Source: JAJPJX01 sp964568355 (lineage in GTDB: Bacteria > Acidobacteriota > Terriglobia > Bryobacterales > Bryobacteraceae). From it: 13,150 nt of DNA. Position numbers and translations under genes: made by a program. Shown piece after piece: positions 6,699 through 13,150 of this stretch; positions within the stretch are counted from its first letter, which is position 1, and every line of letters starts with the position of its first letter. The stretch is from positions 1-13,150 of the forward strand of contig CAZMRK010000230.1 of assembly GCA_964568355.1 (NCBI GenBank), read 5' to 3'. The notes below the pieces were generated by a model. That model worked only from the letters and a program-made list of their open reading frames with translations. It searched no databases and was not told where the DNA came from.

Positions 6699-7139
6699 TT
6701 ACTGTGCCGGATCACCTTCGTGGTGATCCAGAAAGTCCTGGTCGATCGGTTTCCGCCCGGCGAAACCCTCCTGCGTGCCATGCCAGAAACGGATTTCGGA
6801 CTCCCCCATCTTCCAGCAAAGGTATACTTCCTGGCCGTGAAACAGGGTTGGGAAGTCGATCAGTCCGATGTCCAGATCTTTGACCAGGCAGCCTAGTTCC
6901 TGGATGCTCTCCAGGGCGGCCTTCAGACGTTCTCCGGCCCGGTCACGCTGCTGCCGTACCTCCAGAGGTTTTTCGCGGTCCACCACCAGGCCACCCGAAA
7001 ACATGATGCGCTGCGTCAGCGCTTCGATCGTCCGTTCGGCTTCTTCGTATTGCCCTTTGAGGGAGACCGCCTGGCTGACCAGATGGCTGACTTGAGGCAG
7101 GAGGCTTTCCGCTTCCTGGAGCGTGAATCGTCTCGCCAT
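6699..7139 (-). CDS. DUF2203 family protein
   Basis: This 146-residue cytosolic protein belongs to the DUF2203 family, whose function is unknown. I start at 7139 (MARRFTL) because family members begin with this RxFTLxEAxxLLPxV pattern; the longer frame from 7205 would overlap the upstream gene. The N-terminal two thirds (8-82) is predicted helical and coiled. The conserved C-terminal part reads GCLVKDLDIGLIDFP (83-97), then EVYLCWKMGE (104-113), IRFWH (116-120) and GFAGRKP (125-131). This is the family signature, with a possible Cys/His/Asp site. It begins 19 nt after the yjbQ stop and is very likely co-transcribed with it. No strong ribosome site is visible, which fits coupling. Confidence 0.85.
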   Translation of the reverse strand: MARRFTLQEAESLLPQVSHLVSQAVSLKGQYEEAERTIEALTQRIMFSGGLVVDREKPLEVRQQRDRAGERLKAALESIQELGCLVKDLDIGLIDFPTLFHGQEVYLCWKMGESEIRFWHGTQEGFAGRKPIDQDFLDHHEGDPAQ

Positions 7140-7158
7140 GGGATCTCGCGGCGTGCGA

Positions 7159-7659
7159 TCAGATTCCCGAAACCTGTACAGAAACCGAACGGCTCCGCGG
7201 ACCATCGAACTCCGCCAAAATGATGCTCTGCCAGGTGCCCAGCAGTACCGCCGAGTTCCGTACTTGCAGGCAAAGACTCTGGCCCATAATCATCCCGCGC
7301 AGGTGGGAGTCCGCGTTCTGGCGCTCGCAGTCCGAGTATGCCGGATCATTGTGCCGCCAGGTGTTGTCCCGGTTTACCACATCTTCGAGAAACGTTTTCA
7401 CATCATGCAGCAGAGCGTCCTGCCACTCGTTGATGAAGACCGATGTGGTGGTGTGGAGAGATTGCAGATGCACCAACCCGTCGCGAATGCCGCTCTTTCT
7501 GACTACTTCGTTGATCCGATCGGTGATGTTGATGAGCTGCATGCGATCGCTGGTGATCCAATCGACGATACGATTGAAGATCCGCATTCCACCAGGTACC
7601 GCCGTGCTCGAGCTCTCTTCCGCTGCTGTCTCCGCTAGTTTACTGGTACTTGTGCTCAT
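7159..7659 (-). CDS. yjbQ: UPF0047 / YjbQ family protein
   Basis: This is a YjbQ (UPF0047) family protein; the E. coli member has been reported to have a weak secondary thiamin-phosphate-synthase activity, but the physiological role is unclear. The 166 residues include the family motifs: LHTTTSVFINE (68-78), WRHND (101-105), NADSHLRGMIMG (115-126), VLLGTWQ (138-143), and ILAEFDGPR (147-155). The conserved His residues H69, H103 and H119 are candidate active-site residues. The N-terminus has about 24 extra Ser/Thr/Ala-rich residues before the usual start at MRIFNR. I keep the 7659 ATG because GGGAGAGG lies just upstream, while the internal ATG at 7587 has none at proper spacing. It is first in an operon with DUF2203. 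Confidence 0.88.
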   Translation of the reverse strand: MSTSTSKLAETAAEESSSTAVPGGMRIFNRIVDWITSDRMQLINITDRINEVVRKSGIRDGLVHLQSLHTTTSVFINEWQDALLHDVKTFLEDVVNRDNTWRHNDPAYSDCERQNADSHLRGMIMGQSLCLQVRNSAVLLGTWQSIILAEFDGPRSRSVSVQVSGI

Positions 7660-7733
7660 ACACCTCTCCCGCCGCAGTCAGATTGGATATACCGCGAAAG
7701 ATGCGAAGATTTTTTTCCTCTTGTCGTTTTATC

Positions 7734-7742
7734 ATTATAGCA
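7734..7742 (-). promoter_or_regulatory. Extended -10 promoter for yjbQ
   Basis: On the minus strand the sequence TGC-TATAAT (7742-7734) is a perfect consensus extended -10. No good -35 box lies at 16-18 bp, as is often acceptable with TGn. Transcription would start near 7727 and give a leader of about 68 nt to the yjbQ ATG. On the opposite strand TATCAT (7730-7735) could serve the divergent gene, but it has no convincing -35. Confidence 0.5.
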
Positions 7743-7831
7743 AGCAGATCAGGACTTAGCAGATGCGCTCCCCGGTGACGCGTAGGGCCGGGGAAGGCAC
7801 CGCACAAGGCAAGACGAAGGAGAAGAAGCAT

Positions 7832-9358
7832 ATGAATCGGCGTGATATGTTCCGTGGCCTGGGCACCGGGTTCGTGGCCGCGGGGATTGCCGGACGCCTG
7901 CCGGCGCGGGCGGCCGCGCGCAGTGCCGAACCGAGTATCTACGAGAAGATCGGCGTCCGCCCGATCATCAACTGCAAAGGCACCTTTACCATCATTAGCG
8001 GCTCCCTTACCCTCCCCGAAGTCAAAGCCGCGATGGACGAAGCTTCTCGCCACTATGTCCACCTGGACGAACTGATGGACGGAGTGGGCAAGCGCCTGTC
8101 CGAGCTCACGAAAGCCGAATGGGGCATCATTACCGCCGGATGCGCGGCGGCGGCTACACACGCCACTGCGGCCTGTATCGCCGGAAGCAATCCCGAGAAG
8201 ATGCAACGTCTGCCGACCGACTTACTCGGCCTTAAGGACGAAGTAGTCATGCCGCGGCAGTCCCGTAACGTCTACGATCACGCCATCCGCATGTTAGGCG
8301 TCAAGATGATCACGCCTGCTACGCGCGAAGAGTTCCTGGCTTCTTTCAGTCCCAAGACCGCCATGCTCGCCATCTTGGGCGAAAATCTGAAGCAGCACCC
8401 CATGCAATTTGAGGAGATGGTAGAGGCGGCCCATAAGCATGGCGTGCCGGTCTTCGTGGATGCCGCGGCTGAGCCGCTCACCATCCCCAATACCTATCTC
8501 ACCAAGGGCGCGGACATGGTTGCCTATAGCGGTGGCAAGAGTCTCCGTGGCCCTCAATGCGCCGGTGTCCTGCTCGGCAAGAAGGATCTGCTCCAGGCGG
8601 CCTGGATCAACAGCGCTCCGCACCACGCCTTCGGCCGTTCCCTCAAGGTGGGCAAAGAAGAGATCATGGGGATGTTGACCGCCGTCGAGATGTGGACGAA
8701 GCGCGACCATGATGCCGAATGGAAGCAGTGGGAGCGCTGGCTCGGTACCTTCAAGGAGAAACTCGCCGGCCTGTCTGGAGTCACCACTGAAATCGAGCAA
8801 CCCGAAGGGCCCTCCAACTTCGCCCCCAGCCTGAAAGTCTCCTGGGATGCCGAAAAGCTCGGTGCTGGAGCTGCGGAAGTCTCCGAGGCGCTGCTCTCCG
8901 GCACTCCCCGCATCATTATGTCCGGCTACGGCAACTGGCTCTCGATCATGCCCTGGATGATGATGCCCGGCGACGACAAAATCGCTGCCCAGCGGCTCTA
9001 CGAGGTCCTTCAGAACCCACCGCGGCGCGAAAAGCCTCCGGTCCACCCGAGCAGCGCGGTGTTGACCGGTCAATGGGATGTCCACATCGAATATGGCCGC
9101 GGCGAAGCCAATCACACGCTGTGGCTCGACGAGAAGGAAGGGAAGGTGGTGGGTCAGCACCGCGGCGAGTTTCTCACCGGCGACCTGCGCGGCAGCCGCG
9201 AAGGCGACCGCGTCAACCTGCGCAGCAACCACCACTACCAGGGAACCGGCCTGAACTATCGTTTCGAAGGAACCCTGGCCGAGAAGACCATGACCGGTAC
9301 CGTCGATCTCGGCGAGTACGGCAAAGCCCGCTTCGAAGCTAAACGCCACTGGGCGTAG
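7832..9358 (+). CDS. Tat-exported SelA-like PLP protein with C-terminal beta domain
   Basis: This 508-residue protein combines a Tat signal with a SelA-like, fold type I PLP domain. The 7832 ATG, with AAGGAG 9 nt upstream, gives NRRDMF (2-7), then a hydrophobic stretch and a likely cleavage after PARAAA (24-29). The PLP domain (about 36-395) starts with RPIINCKGTFTIISGSL, resembling the RPVINATG of SelA relatives. It has VFVDAAAE with D210 for the pyridine nitrogen, and SGGKSLRGPQ with K236 as the Schiff-base lysine. Residues 408-508 are an added beta-strand domain (LTGQWDVHIEY...). Close relatives are often labelled L-seryl-tRNA(Sec) selenium transferase or D-glucosaminate-6-phosphate ammonia-lyase. 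An exported protein cannot load tRNA, so the substrate is probably a periplasmic amino compound (inference). Confidence 0.85.
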   Translation: MNRRDMFRGLGTGFVAAGIAGRLPARAAARSAEPSIYEKIGVRPIINCKGTFTIISGSLTLPEVKAAMDEASRHYVHLDELMDGVGKRLSELTKAEWGIITAGCAAAATHATAACIAGSNPEKMQRLPTDLLGLKDEVVMPRQSRNVYDHAIRMLGVKMITPATREEFLASFSPKTAMLAILGENLKQHPMQFEEMVEAAHKHGVPVFVDAAAEPLTIPNTYLTKGADMVAYSGGKSLRGPQCAGVLLGKKDLLQAAWINSAPHHAFGRSLKVGKEEIMGMLTAVEMWTKRDHDAEWKQWERWLGTFKEKLAGLSGVTTEIEQPEGPSNFAPSLKVSWDAEKLGAGAAEVSEALLSGTPRIIMSGYGNWLSIMPWMMMPGDDKIAAQRLYEVLQNPPRREKPPVHPSSAVLTGQWDVHIEYGRGEANHTLWLDEKEGKVVGQHRGEFLTGDLRGSREGDRVNLRSNHHYQGTGLNYRFEGTLAEKTMTGTVDLGEYGKARFEAKRHWA

Positions 9359-9377
9359 CGTGCGCTTCAGCGCGCAG

Positions 9378-9401
9378 CGTCGACGCTCTCGTCGACGTTT
9401 T
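9378..9401 (+). terminator. Intrinsic terminator after the SelA-like gene
   Basis: CGTCGACG (9378-9385), loop CTCT, and CGTCGACG (9390-9397) form a perfect 8-bp stem with a tetraloop, followed by TTTT (9398-9401). It begins 20 bases after the stop. In the other direction, after ispG, no T run follows this stem. Confidence 0.75.
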
Positions 9402-9425
9402 GGGTGGTTTCAAATCACCGCGATG

Positions 9426-10640
9426 CTACGCGTAGTGCGTGGCGATGTAGGAGTTCAGAATATCGATGAACTCCGCCACAATGTGATCACCTTTGAGCGT
9501 GGTCATCAGCCGGCCGTCCACATATACAGGAGCCTTGGGCTCCTCGAACGTGCCGGGCAGGGAAATGCCGATATTGGAATGCTTGGACTCGCCCGGCCCG
9601 TTGACCACGCAGCCCATCACCGCCACCTTCATGGATTCCACGCCGGGATAGCTCTCCTTCCACACCGGCATCTGCTGGCGCAGATACGTCTGGATCTGGT
9701 CGGCCATGTCCTGGAAAAACGTACTGGTCGTGCGCCCGCAGCCGGGGCATGCGGTCACCTGCGGCGTAAAGCTGCGAATCCCCATGGATTGCAGGATCTG
9801 CTGCGAGATGATCACCTCTTCGGTGCGGTCGCCGTTGGGCAGCGGCGTCAGCGACGCCCGGATCGTATCGCCAATGCCCTCCTGCAACAGCACCGAAAGC
9901 GCCGACGTCGTCGCCACGATGCCCTTGGCTCCCATACCCGCCTCGGTCAAGCCCAGGTGCAGCGCGTAATCGCACCGCGCCGCCATCGAGCGATACACGT
10001 CGATCAGATCCTGCACGCCGGAAACCTTGGCGCTCAGGATGATCTTGTCGCGACCCAACCCGTAGCGCTCCGCCGCCTGCGCCGATTCGATGGCGCTCAC
10101 CACAATCGCTTCGAGCGTCACATCGCGTGCCGGCTTCGGTTCGGCCAGCCGGGAGTTTTCGTCCATCAGCCGCGTGAGCAGCGTCTGGTCAAGCGATCCC
10201 CAGTTCACCCCGATTCGCACCGGCCGATTGTTCTCGATGGCCACCTCGATCATGGTACGGAAATTGTCGTCGTGCTTCCGGCCGATATTCACGTTCCCGG
10301 GGTTGATGCGATATTTGGCCAGCGCGCGGGCACATTCGGGATATTTCTTCAGAAGCAGGTGGCCGTTATAGTGGAAATCGCCGATGATCGGCACTCGCAC
10401 GCCAAACTGCTGCAGCGTGTCCACAATCCTGGGAACCGCCGCCGCGGCCTGCTCCGTATTCACGGTCACCCGGACCAGTTCAGACCCGGCGCGAGCCAGT
10501 GCCATCACCTGGTTTACCGTAGAGGGTACATCGGCGGTGTCCGTATTGGTCATGGATTGAACCACGATCGGATGAGAACCACCTACCTTTACACCACCTA
10601 CATCCACGGTAACCGTCGCGCGACGGGGCAGAACAGACAT
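9426..10640 (-). CDS. ispG: 4-hydroxy-3-methylbut-2-enyl diphosphate synthase
   Basis: IspG (GcpE) is the iron-sulfur enzyme that reductively opens ME-cPP to HMBPP in the MEP pathway of isoprenoid synthesis. I start at 10640 because GGAGG lies 4 nt upstream; an ATG 18 nt earlier lacks this. The 404 residues begin with a TIM-barrel domain (IVVQSMTNTDTADV at 25-38, IGDFHYNGH at 86-94, RINPGNVN at 111-118, RIGVNWGSL at 142-150, HLGLTEAG at 228-235). The C-terminal domain carries the cluster ligands C298 and C301 in ACPGCGRT, C344 in MGCVVNGPGE, and the iron-binding Glu E351. All key residues are present. The gene appears to be monocistronic. The stop codon lies in the palindrome CTACGCGTAG (9426-9435). 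Confidence 0.97.
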   Translation of the reverse strand: MSVLPRRATVTVDVGGVKVGGSHPIVVQSMTNTDTADVPSTVNQVMALARAGSELVRVTVNTEQAAAAVPRIVDTLQQFGVRVPIIGDFHYNGHLLLKKYPECARALAKYRINPGNVNIGRKHDDNFRTMIEVAIENNRPVRIGVNWGSLDQTLLTRLMDENSRLAEPKPARDVTLEAIVVSAIESAQAAERYGLGRDKIILSAKVSGVQDLIDVYRSMAARCDYALHLGLTEAGMGAKGIVATTSALSVLLQEGIGDTIRASLTPLPNGDRTEEVIISQQILQSMGIRSFTPQVTACPGCGRTTSTFFQDMADQIQTYLRQQMPVWKESYPGVESMKVAVMGCVVNGPGESKHSNIGISLPGTFEEPKAPVYVDGRLMTTLKGDHIVAEFIDILNSYIATHYA

Positions 10641-10660
10641 CGATCCTCCGGAAAACATTC

Positions 10661-10669
10661 ATTTTACCA
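10661..10669 (-). promoter_or_regulatory. Extended -10 promoter for ispG
   Basis: On the minus strand TGG-TAAAAT (10669-10661) is an extended -10 with 5 of 6 consensus bases. It would start transcription near 10654, giving a leader of about 14 nt that contains the GGAGG ribosome site. It directly abuts the opposite promoter, so the two probably interfere. Confidence 0.5.
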
Positions 10670-10697
10670 TTGCGGTCTCGCGGCCCTGGTGTACACT
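10670..10697 (+). promoter_or_regulatory. Promoter of the exported metallo-hydrolase gene
   Basis: TTGCGG (10670-10675) and TACACT (10692-10697) are separated by 16 bp. Each has the conserved core bases but is not a perfect match. The start would be near 10704, about 18 nt before the ATG, and the leader holds GGAG 8 nt upstream of the ATG. Confidence 0.45.
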
Positions 10698-10721
10698 GGG
10701 TAAGTTTTCGGAGATCCGATC

Positions 10722-11696
10722 ATGAAGCCGACGCGTCTGCTCTTACTTAGCTGCTTTTCTCTGCTGGCCGGGCTGGCCTTCTTCGTCGCGCGTTCGGACG
10801 CCAAACCCGAGACGGTGCGGCAGATCCTGCCGGGCATCTGGTTCCGTGAAGGCGATCTCAAGCACTTCGGCCATTGCAATAACATCATTATCGAGATGAA
10901 GGACTACCTCGTCGTCGTGGATGCCAATTTTCCCAGCGGCGCCCGCGCGGCCCTGGCCGATATCAAGCGGATCTCCCCCAAGCCCGTCAAGTACGTCTTC
11001 GACACGCATCATCACGGGGACCACGCCTACGGCAATCCCGTCTGGACGCAGGCCGGCGCCACGACGCTGGCCTACCAGGCTGTCGCCGAGGAGATGCGGC
11101 GCTACGAGCCCAAGCGCTGGCAGGAGGCCGCGAAAGGGCGTAAAGATGTGGCGGAATTGCATCTCGCCGCTCCGGAACCCCCCAGGCAGACGTTCGACAA
11201 GAAGATTTTCACCCTCTCCGACGGCTCCCGCACCGTGGAGTTTCGCTTCCTCGGCTGGGCCCATACCCGCGGCGACGGCTTCGTCTACCTCCCCAAAGAA
11301 CAAGTGCTCTGCACCGGCGATGCGGTCGCCAACGGTCCTTACAACTACACCGGCGACGGCAACGTAAAGAACTGGCCGAATGTAGCTCATGCCGCCGCCG
11401 GCCTGAAGGTCAAATATGTGCTGCCCGGGCACGGCCTTCCCGCCGGTCCGGAACTCCTGCGCGGCCAGGAGCAGTTCATGACGGAGCTCTACCAGGCCGT
11501 CAAGACCGCGGTCGACTCCGGCAAAAAGCTCCCCGATCTGGTCGGGCGCAAGGGCGATCAGCCCGTCTCGACGACGATCCAGCTCTCCGCCAGCGTTAAA
11601 AACTGGGTCGGCGACACTCTCCCCTCCCAGGTGCAGGACACCTACGAAGAAATCACCCAAGGCAAGCCTCACGGGGAAATCCTGGGAGGCAGGTAG
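10722..11696 (+). CDS. Exported metallo-beta-lactamase-fold hydrolase
   Basis: This 324-residue protein has an N-terminal signal peptide (MKPTR, hydrophobic 6-22, cleavage near SDA-K28) and a single MBL-fold domain (about 31-240). The metal site is complete: H96-H-H98-G-D100-H101 (motif HxHxDH), H181 in WAHTRGDG, D200 in CTGDAVANG, and H237 in PGHG. A two-metal (Zn) hydrolase in the periplasm is therefore expected. The substrate is unknown; relatives include class B beta-lactamase-like proteins and the quinoprotein-relay hydrolases, and sequence alone does not decide between them. A helical C-terminal extension (245-324) follows. A Cys at position 11 follows LLS, but too early for a lipobox, so I favour type I cleavage. 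It is divergent from ispG, with which no functional link is evident. Confidence 0.88.
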   Translation: MKPTRLLLLSCFSLLAGLAFFVARSDAKPETVRQILPGIWFREGDLKHFGHCNNIIIEMKDYLVVVDANFPSGARAALADIKRISPKPVKYVFDTHHHGDHAYGNPVWTQAGATTLAYQAVAEEMRRYEPKRWQEAAKGRKDVAELHLAAPEPPRQTFDKKIFTLSDGSRTVEFRFLGWAHTRGDGFVYLPKEQVLCTGDAVANGPYNYTGDGNVKNWPNVAHAAAGLKVKYVLPGHGLPAGPELLRGQEQFMTELYQAVKTAVDSGKKLPDLVGRKGDQPVSTTIQLSASVKNWVGDTLPSQVQDTYEEITQGKPHGEILGGR

Positions 11697-11697
11697 A

Positions 11698-11721
11698 GGC
11701 CGGTTTCCCGATCACCTGGCC
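11698..11721. terminator. Weak hairpin between convergent genes
   Basis: GGCCGGT (11698-11704) pairs with ACC-T-GGCC (11714-11721), with one bulged T and a 9-base loop. It fills most of the 29-bp gap between the MBL and PAP2 genes, which are convergent. No T run follows on either strand, so this is a tentative call. Confidence 0.25.
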
Positions 11722-11725
11722 GCTC

Positions 11726-12334
11726 TTATTGCCGCCAGAACGCTCGTAGAGCGACCAGCCACGCCACCCCCAGGCTGTACCCCCCGATCACATCGGTCGG
11801 CCAGTGCATGCCCAGGTAGACGCGTGAAAATCCAATCGCTCCGATCAGCCCTGCCGCCCCGGCCCATACCAGCCCCCGCGCCATTCGATCCCGCAGTTGC
11901 GTAGTAATGGCGGCGGCGAGCATTCCATAAATGATGCACGACATCAGCGCATGACCGCTCGGAAAGCTGAACGTGGCAGGCGACTCCAGACCGAAAAACG
12001 CCTCCGGGCGAGCCCTCCGCAGGGAGTGCTTGAACACCTGCTCGAATAGCTCGCCCGCCGCTGCGCCCGTGGCGAAAAAAGCGGCATCCCGCCGGCGCTC
12101 CGTCTTCACCAGGTACGCCGCCGACACGATCACCAGGGGTATCAGGAACTCGTATCCGCCAATGGCCGTCACTTGCCGCATCAGCGAGGTAACGAGCGGC
12201 GCCGCCAGGGAATGCGCCAGGTCTCGCAGAACGGAATCCAGGGAACGCGTTGCCCCGTTGTAGGTGGCATAGGCCAGCCAGAAAAACAGAAGCAGGGACA
12301 GGGCGGCCACGGCCGCCGCTCCAGCCGTCCACAT
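11726..12334 (-). CDS. PAP2-family membrane phosphatase
   Basis: This 202-residue integral membrane protein belongs to the PAP2 (type 2 phosphatidic acid phosphatase) family, which removes phosphate from lipid phosphates such as undecaprenyl pyrophosphate or phosphatidic acid. The three signature motifs are present: K102 to RP (109-110) in KHSLRRARP, PSGH (125-128), and SRVYLGMHWPTD (170-181) with catalytic H177 and D181. About five hydrophobic segments are visible (4-22, 61-76, 86-100, 131-145 and 155-169), with a further one near the C-terminus. I start at 12334 (MWTAG); the longer frame back to 12478 would run through the divergent gene. The ribosome site is weak. The role in recycling the lipid carrier of peptidoglycan is an inference from the family, not shown here. 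Confidence 0.88.
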   Translation of the reverse strand: MWTAGAAAVAALSLLLFFWLAYATYNGATRSLDSVLRDLAHSLAAPLVTSLMRQVTAIGGYEFLIPLVIVSAAYLVKTERRRDAAFFATGAAAGELFEQVFKHSLRRARPEAFFGLESPATFSFPSGHALMSCIIYGMLAAAITTQLRDRMARGLVWAGAAGLIGAIGFSRVYLGMHWPTDVIGGYSLGVAWLVALRAFWRQ

Positions 12335-12338
12335 CCGC

Positions 12339-12366
12339 TTTTCAGATCCGAAATTTTGGCTATAAT
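12339..12366 (+). promoter_or_regulatory. Promoter of the ThuA-domain gene
   Basis: TTTTCA (12339-12344, 4 of 6) and a perfect TATAAT (12361-12366) are separated by 16 bp. Transcription would start near 12373, 20 nt before the GTG start codon, and the leader holds GGAAGG (12383-12388). Confidence 0.6.
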
Positions 12367-12392
12367 TCGATTTCGAGTTCCCGGAAGGCACT

Positions 12393-13150
12393 GTGAAGAT
12401 CTTAGCGTTTTTTGTGCTCCTGCTTGGCGTGGCCCCCGCCCAGCAGCCCGCGGCCAGGTTGCAGGCCCTCATCATCACCGGTCAGAATGGGCACGATTGG
12501 CGTGGCACCACGCCGGTGCTCCGCCGGCTGCTGGAAGATACCGGCCGCTTTACCGTCCGTGTCACCGAGGAGTTCCGCGGCGCCGGCCCGGAGACGCTGG
12601 CACCCTACGACGTAGTGATCCTGAACTACTTCGATCAGAACAAACCCGACCTGCGCTGGGGTTCCCGTGCAGATCAGGCCCTCCTCGATTTCGTCCGCGG
12701 CGGCAAGGGCCTGGTGGTCTATCACTTCTCCGCGGCCGCCTTCAATGGATGGCCGGACTACGAACAGCTTTGCGGAGGAAACTGGAGGCCGAACCAGGGG
12801 CACCACTCCGCCCGCCACGACTTCACAGTGACCATCCGCGACTCCGGCCATCCCATCACCCGTGGCATGAAGGCGTCCTTCTCGCAGGCCAATGACGAAC
12901 TCTACGCCAACCTGAAATGGCAGCCCGCCGGCCGCTACCACGTTCTGGCGACTGCCTGGGACGACCACGCCCTGTATCGCGGCAAAGCGCGCCAGCCGAC
13001 CCCGGGCGCCGGCCTCGACCAGCCTATGCTCTGGGTCGTACCCTTCGGGCAGGGCAGGGTATTCGCCACCGCCCTGGGTCACGACGCCGCCGCCCTGACC
13101 GGATCCGGCTTCATCTCGACCTTCGTGCGAGGCACCGAGTGGGCCGCGAC
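12393..13150 (+). CDS. Secreted ThuA-domain protein, 3' end missing
   Basis: The frame is open from a GTG at 12393 to the window edge (252 codons) with no stop. The start is supported by GGAAGG 4 nt upstream and a TATAAT promoter. It opens into a short signal peptide: MKILAFFVLLLGVAPAQQ, with cleavage likely after APA (14-16). The mature part is a ThuA domain, a class I glutamine-amidotransferase-like flavodoxin fold linked to trehalose and other sugar utilisation, though its catalytic role is unproven. Visible motifs are LIITGQNGHDW (26-36), YDVVILNY (72-79), GGKGLVVYHFSAAAFNGW (103-120), a central GGNW (128-131), DELYANL (168-174), GQGRVFATALGHD (219-231), and FVRGTEWAA (244-252). The last motif usually lies at the end of the domain, so little of the domain is lost; a fused C-terminal domain cannot be excluded. 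Confidence 0.85.
   Translation, partial: MKILAFFVLLLGVAPAQQPAARLQALIITGQNGHDWRGTTPVLRRLLEDTGRFTVRVTEEFRGAGPETLAPYDVVILNYFDQNKPDLRWGSRADQALLDFVRGGKGLVVYHFSAAAFNGWPDYEQLCGGNWRPNQGHHSARHDFTVTIRDSGHPITRGMKASFSQANDELYANLKWQPAGRYHVLATAWDDHALYRGKARQPTPGAGLDQPMLWVVPFGQGRVFATALGHDAAALTGSGFISTFVRGTEWAA

Noticed and set aside
7763..7831. A longer N-terminus of the SelA-like protein from an ATG at 7763
   Set aside because: It would put 23 charged residues before the Tat motif and has no ribosome site; the 7832 ATG has AAGGAG at proper spacing.
9360..10703. A 447-codon plus-strand frame opposite ispG
   Set aside because: It is antisense to a clear IspG with all motifs. Its His/Arg/Gln-rich translation is typical of shadow frames in GC-rich DNA.
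12402..13082. A 226-codon minus-strand frame opposite the ThuA gene
   Set aside because: The plus strand in this region carries clear ThuA motifs with promoter and ribosome site, so this is a shadow.
1..13150. Search for mobile elements, CRISPR arrays, tRNAs, rRNAs or a multi-gene defence system
   Set aside because: No transposase, integrase, repeat-spacer array, RNA gene or defence-associated domain was found by eye. Gene content is housekeeping plus envelope proteins.

Overview
The window looks like chromosomal DNA of a GC-rich free-living bacterium. The mix of genes suggests an Acidobacteriota member of the Bryobacter/Solibacter type: a Tat-exported SelA-like PLP protein with an extra C-terminal beta domain, a secreted ThuA-domain protein, a Pro/Ala-linker glycine-zipper lipoprotein, a small exported coiled-coil protein, and a pyrR-pyrB-pyrC operon. 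This placement is inference from gene style, not from a marker gene. I see no rRNA, tRNA, CRISPR array, transposase, integrase or phage gene.

Layout. Positions 1-579 (+) hold the 3' part of a DUF4142 gene whose start lies outside the window. A bidirectional hairpin (601-636) separates it from a convergent lipoprotein gene (1650-670, -). Positions 1761-3279 (+) hold a small secreted coiled-coil protein overlapping a larger exported protein, which joins a degenerate alpha/beta-hydrolase domain to a PDZ domain. Positions 3439-6198 (+) are a tight pyrimidine operon: pyrR, pyrB (4-nt gap) and pyrC (TAATG overlap). A 61-codon Cys-rich ORF (6497-6312, -) lies in the following gap. Positions 7659-6699 (-) hold a yjbQ (UPF0047) gene followed by a DUF2203 gene. 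Divergent from these is the Tat-exported SelA-like protein (7832-9358, +), ended by a clear hairpin-T4 terminator. ispG (10640-9426, -) shares a compact divergent promoter region with an exported metallo-beta-lactamase-fold hydrolase (10722-11696, +). A PAP2 membrane phosphatase (12334-11726, -) is divergent from a ThuA-domain gene (12393 to the window end, +) that starts with GTG and is cut by the window edge.

How the genes work together. Two parts are housekeeping: UMP synthesis steps 2 and 3 with a PyrR-family protein, and the IspG step of the MEP isoprenoid pathway. Most of the rest encodes envelope or periplasmic proteins. No multi-gene novel system (defence, secretion or biosynthetic cluster) is evident. 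The most unusual items are single genes: the exported SelA-like PLP protein, the PDZ pseudo-hydrolase with no visible catalytic triad, and the Cys-rich microprotein.
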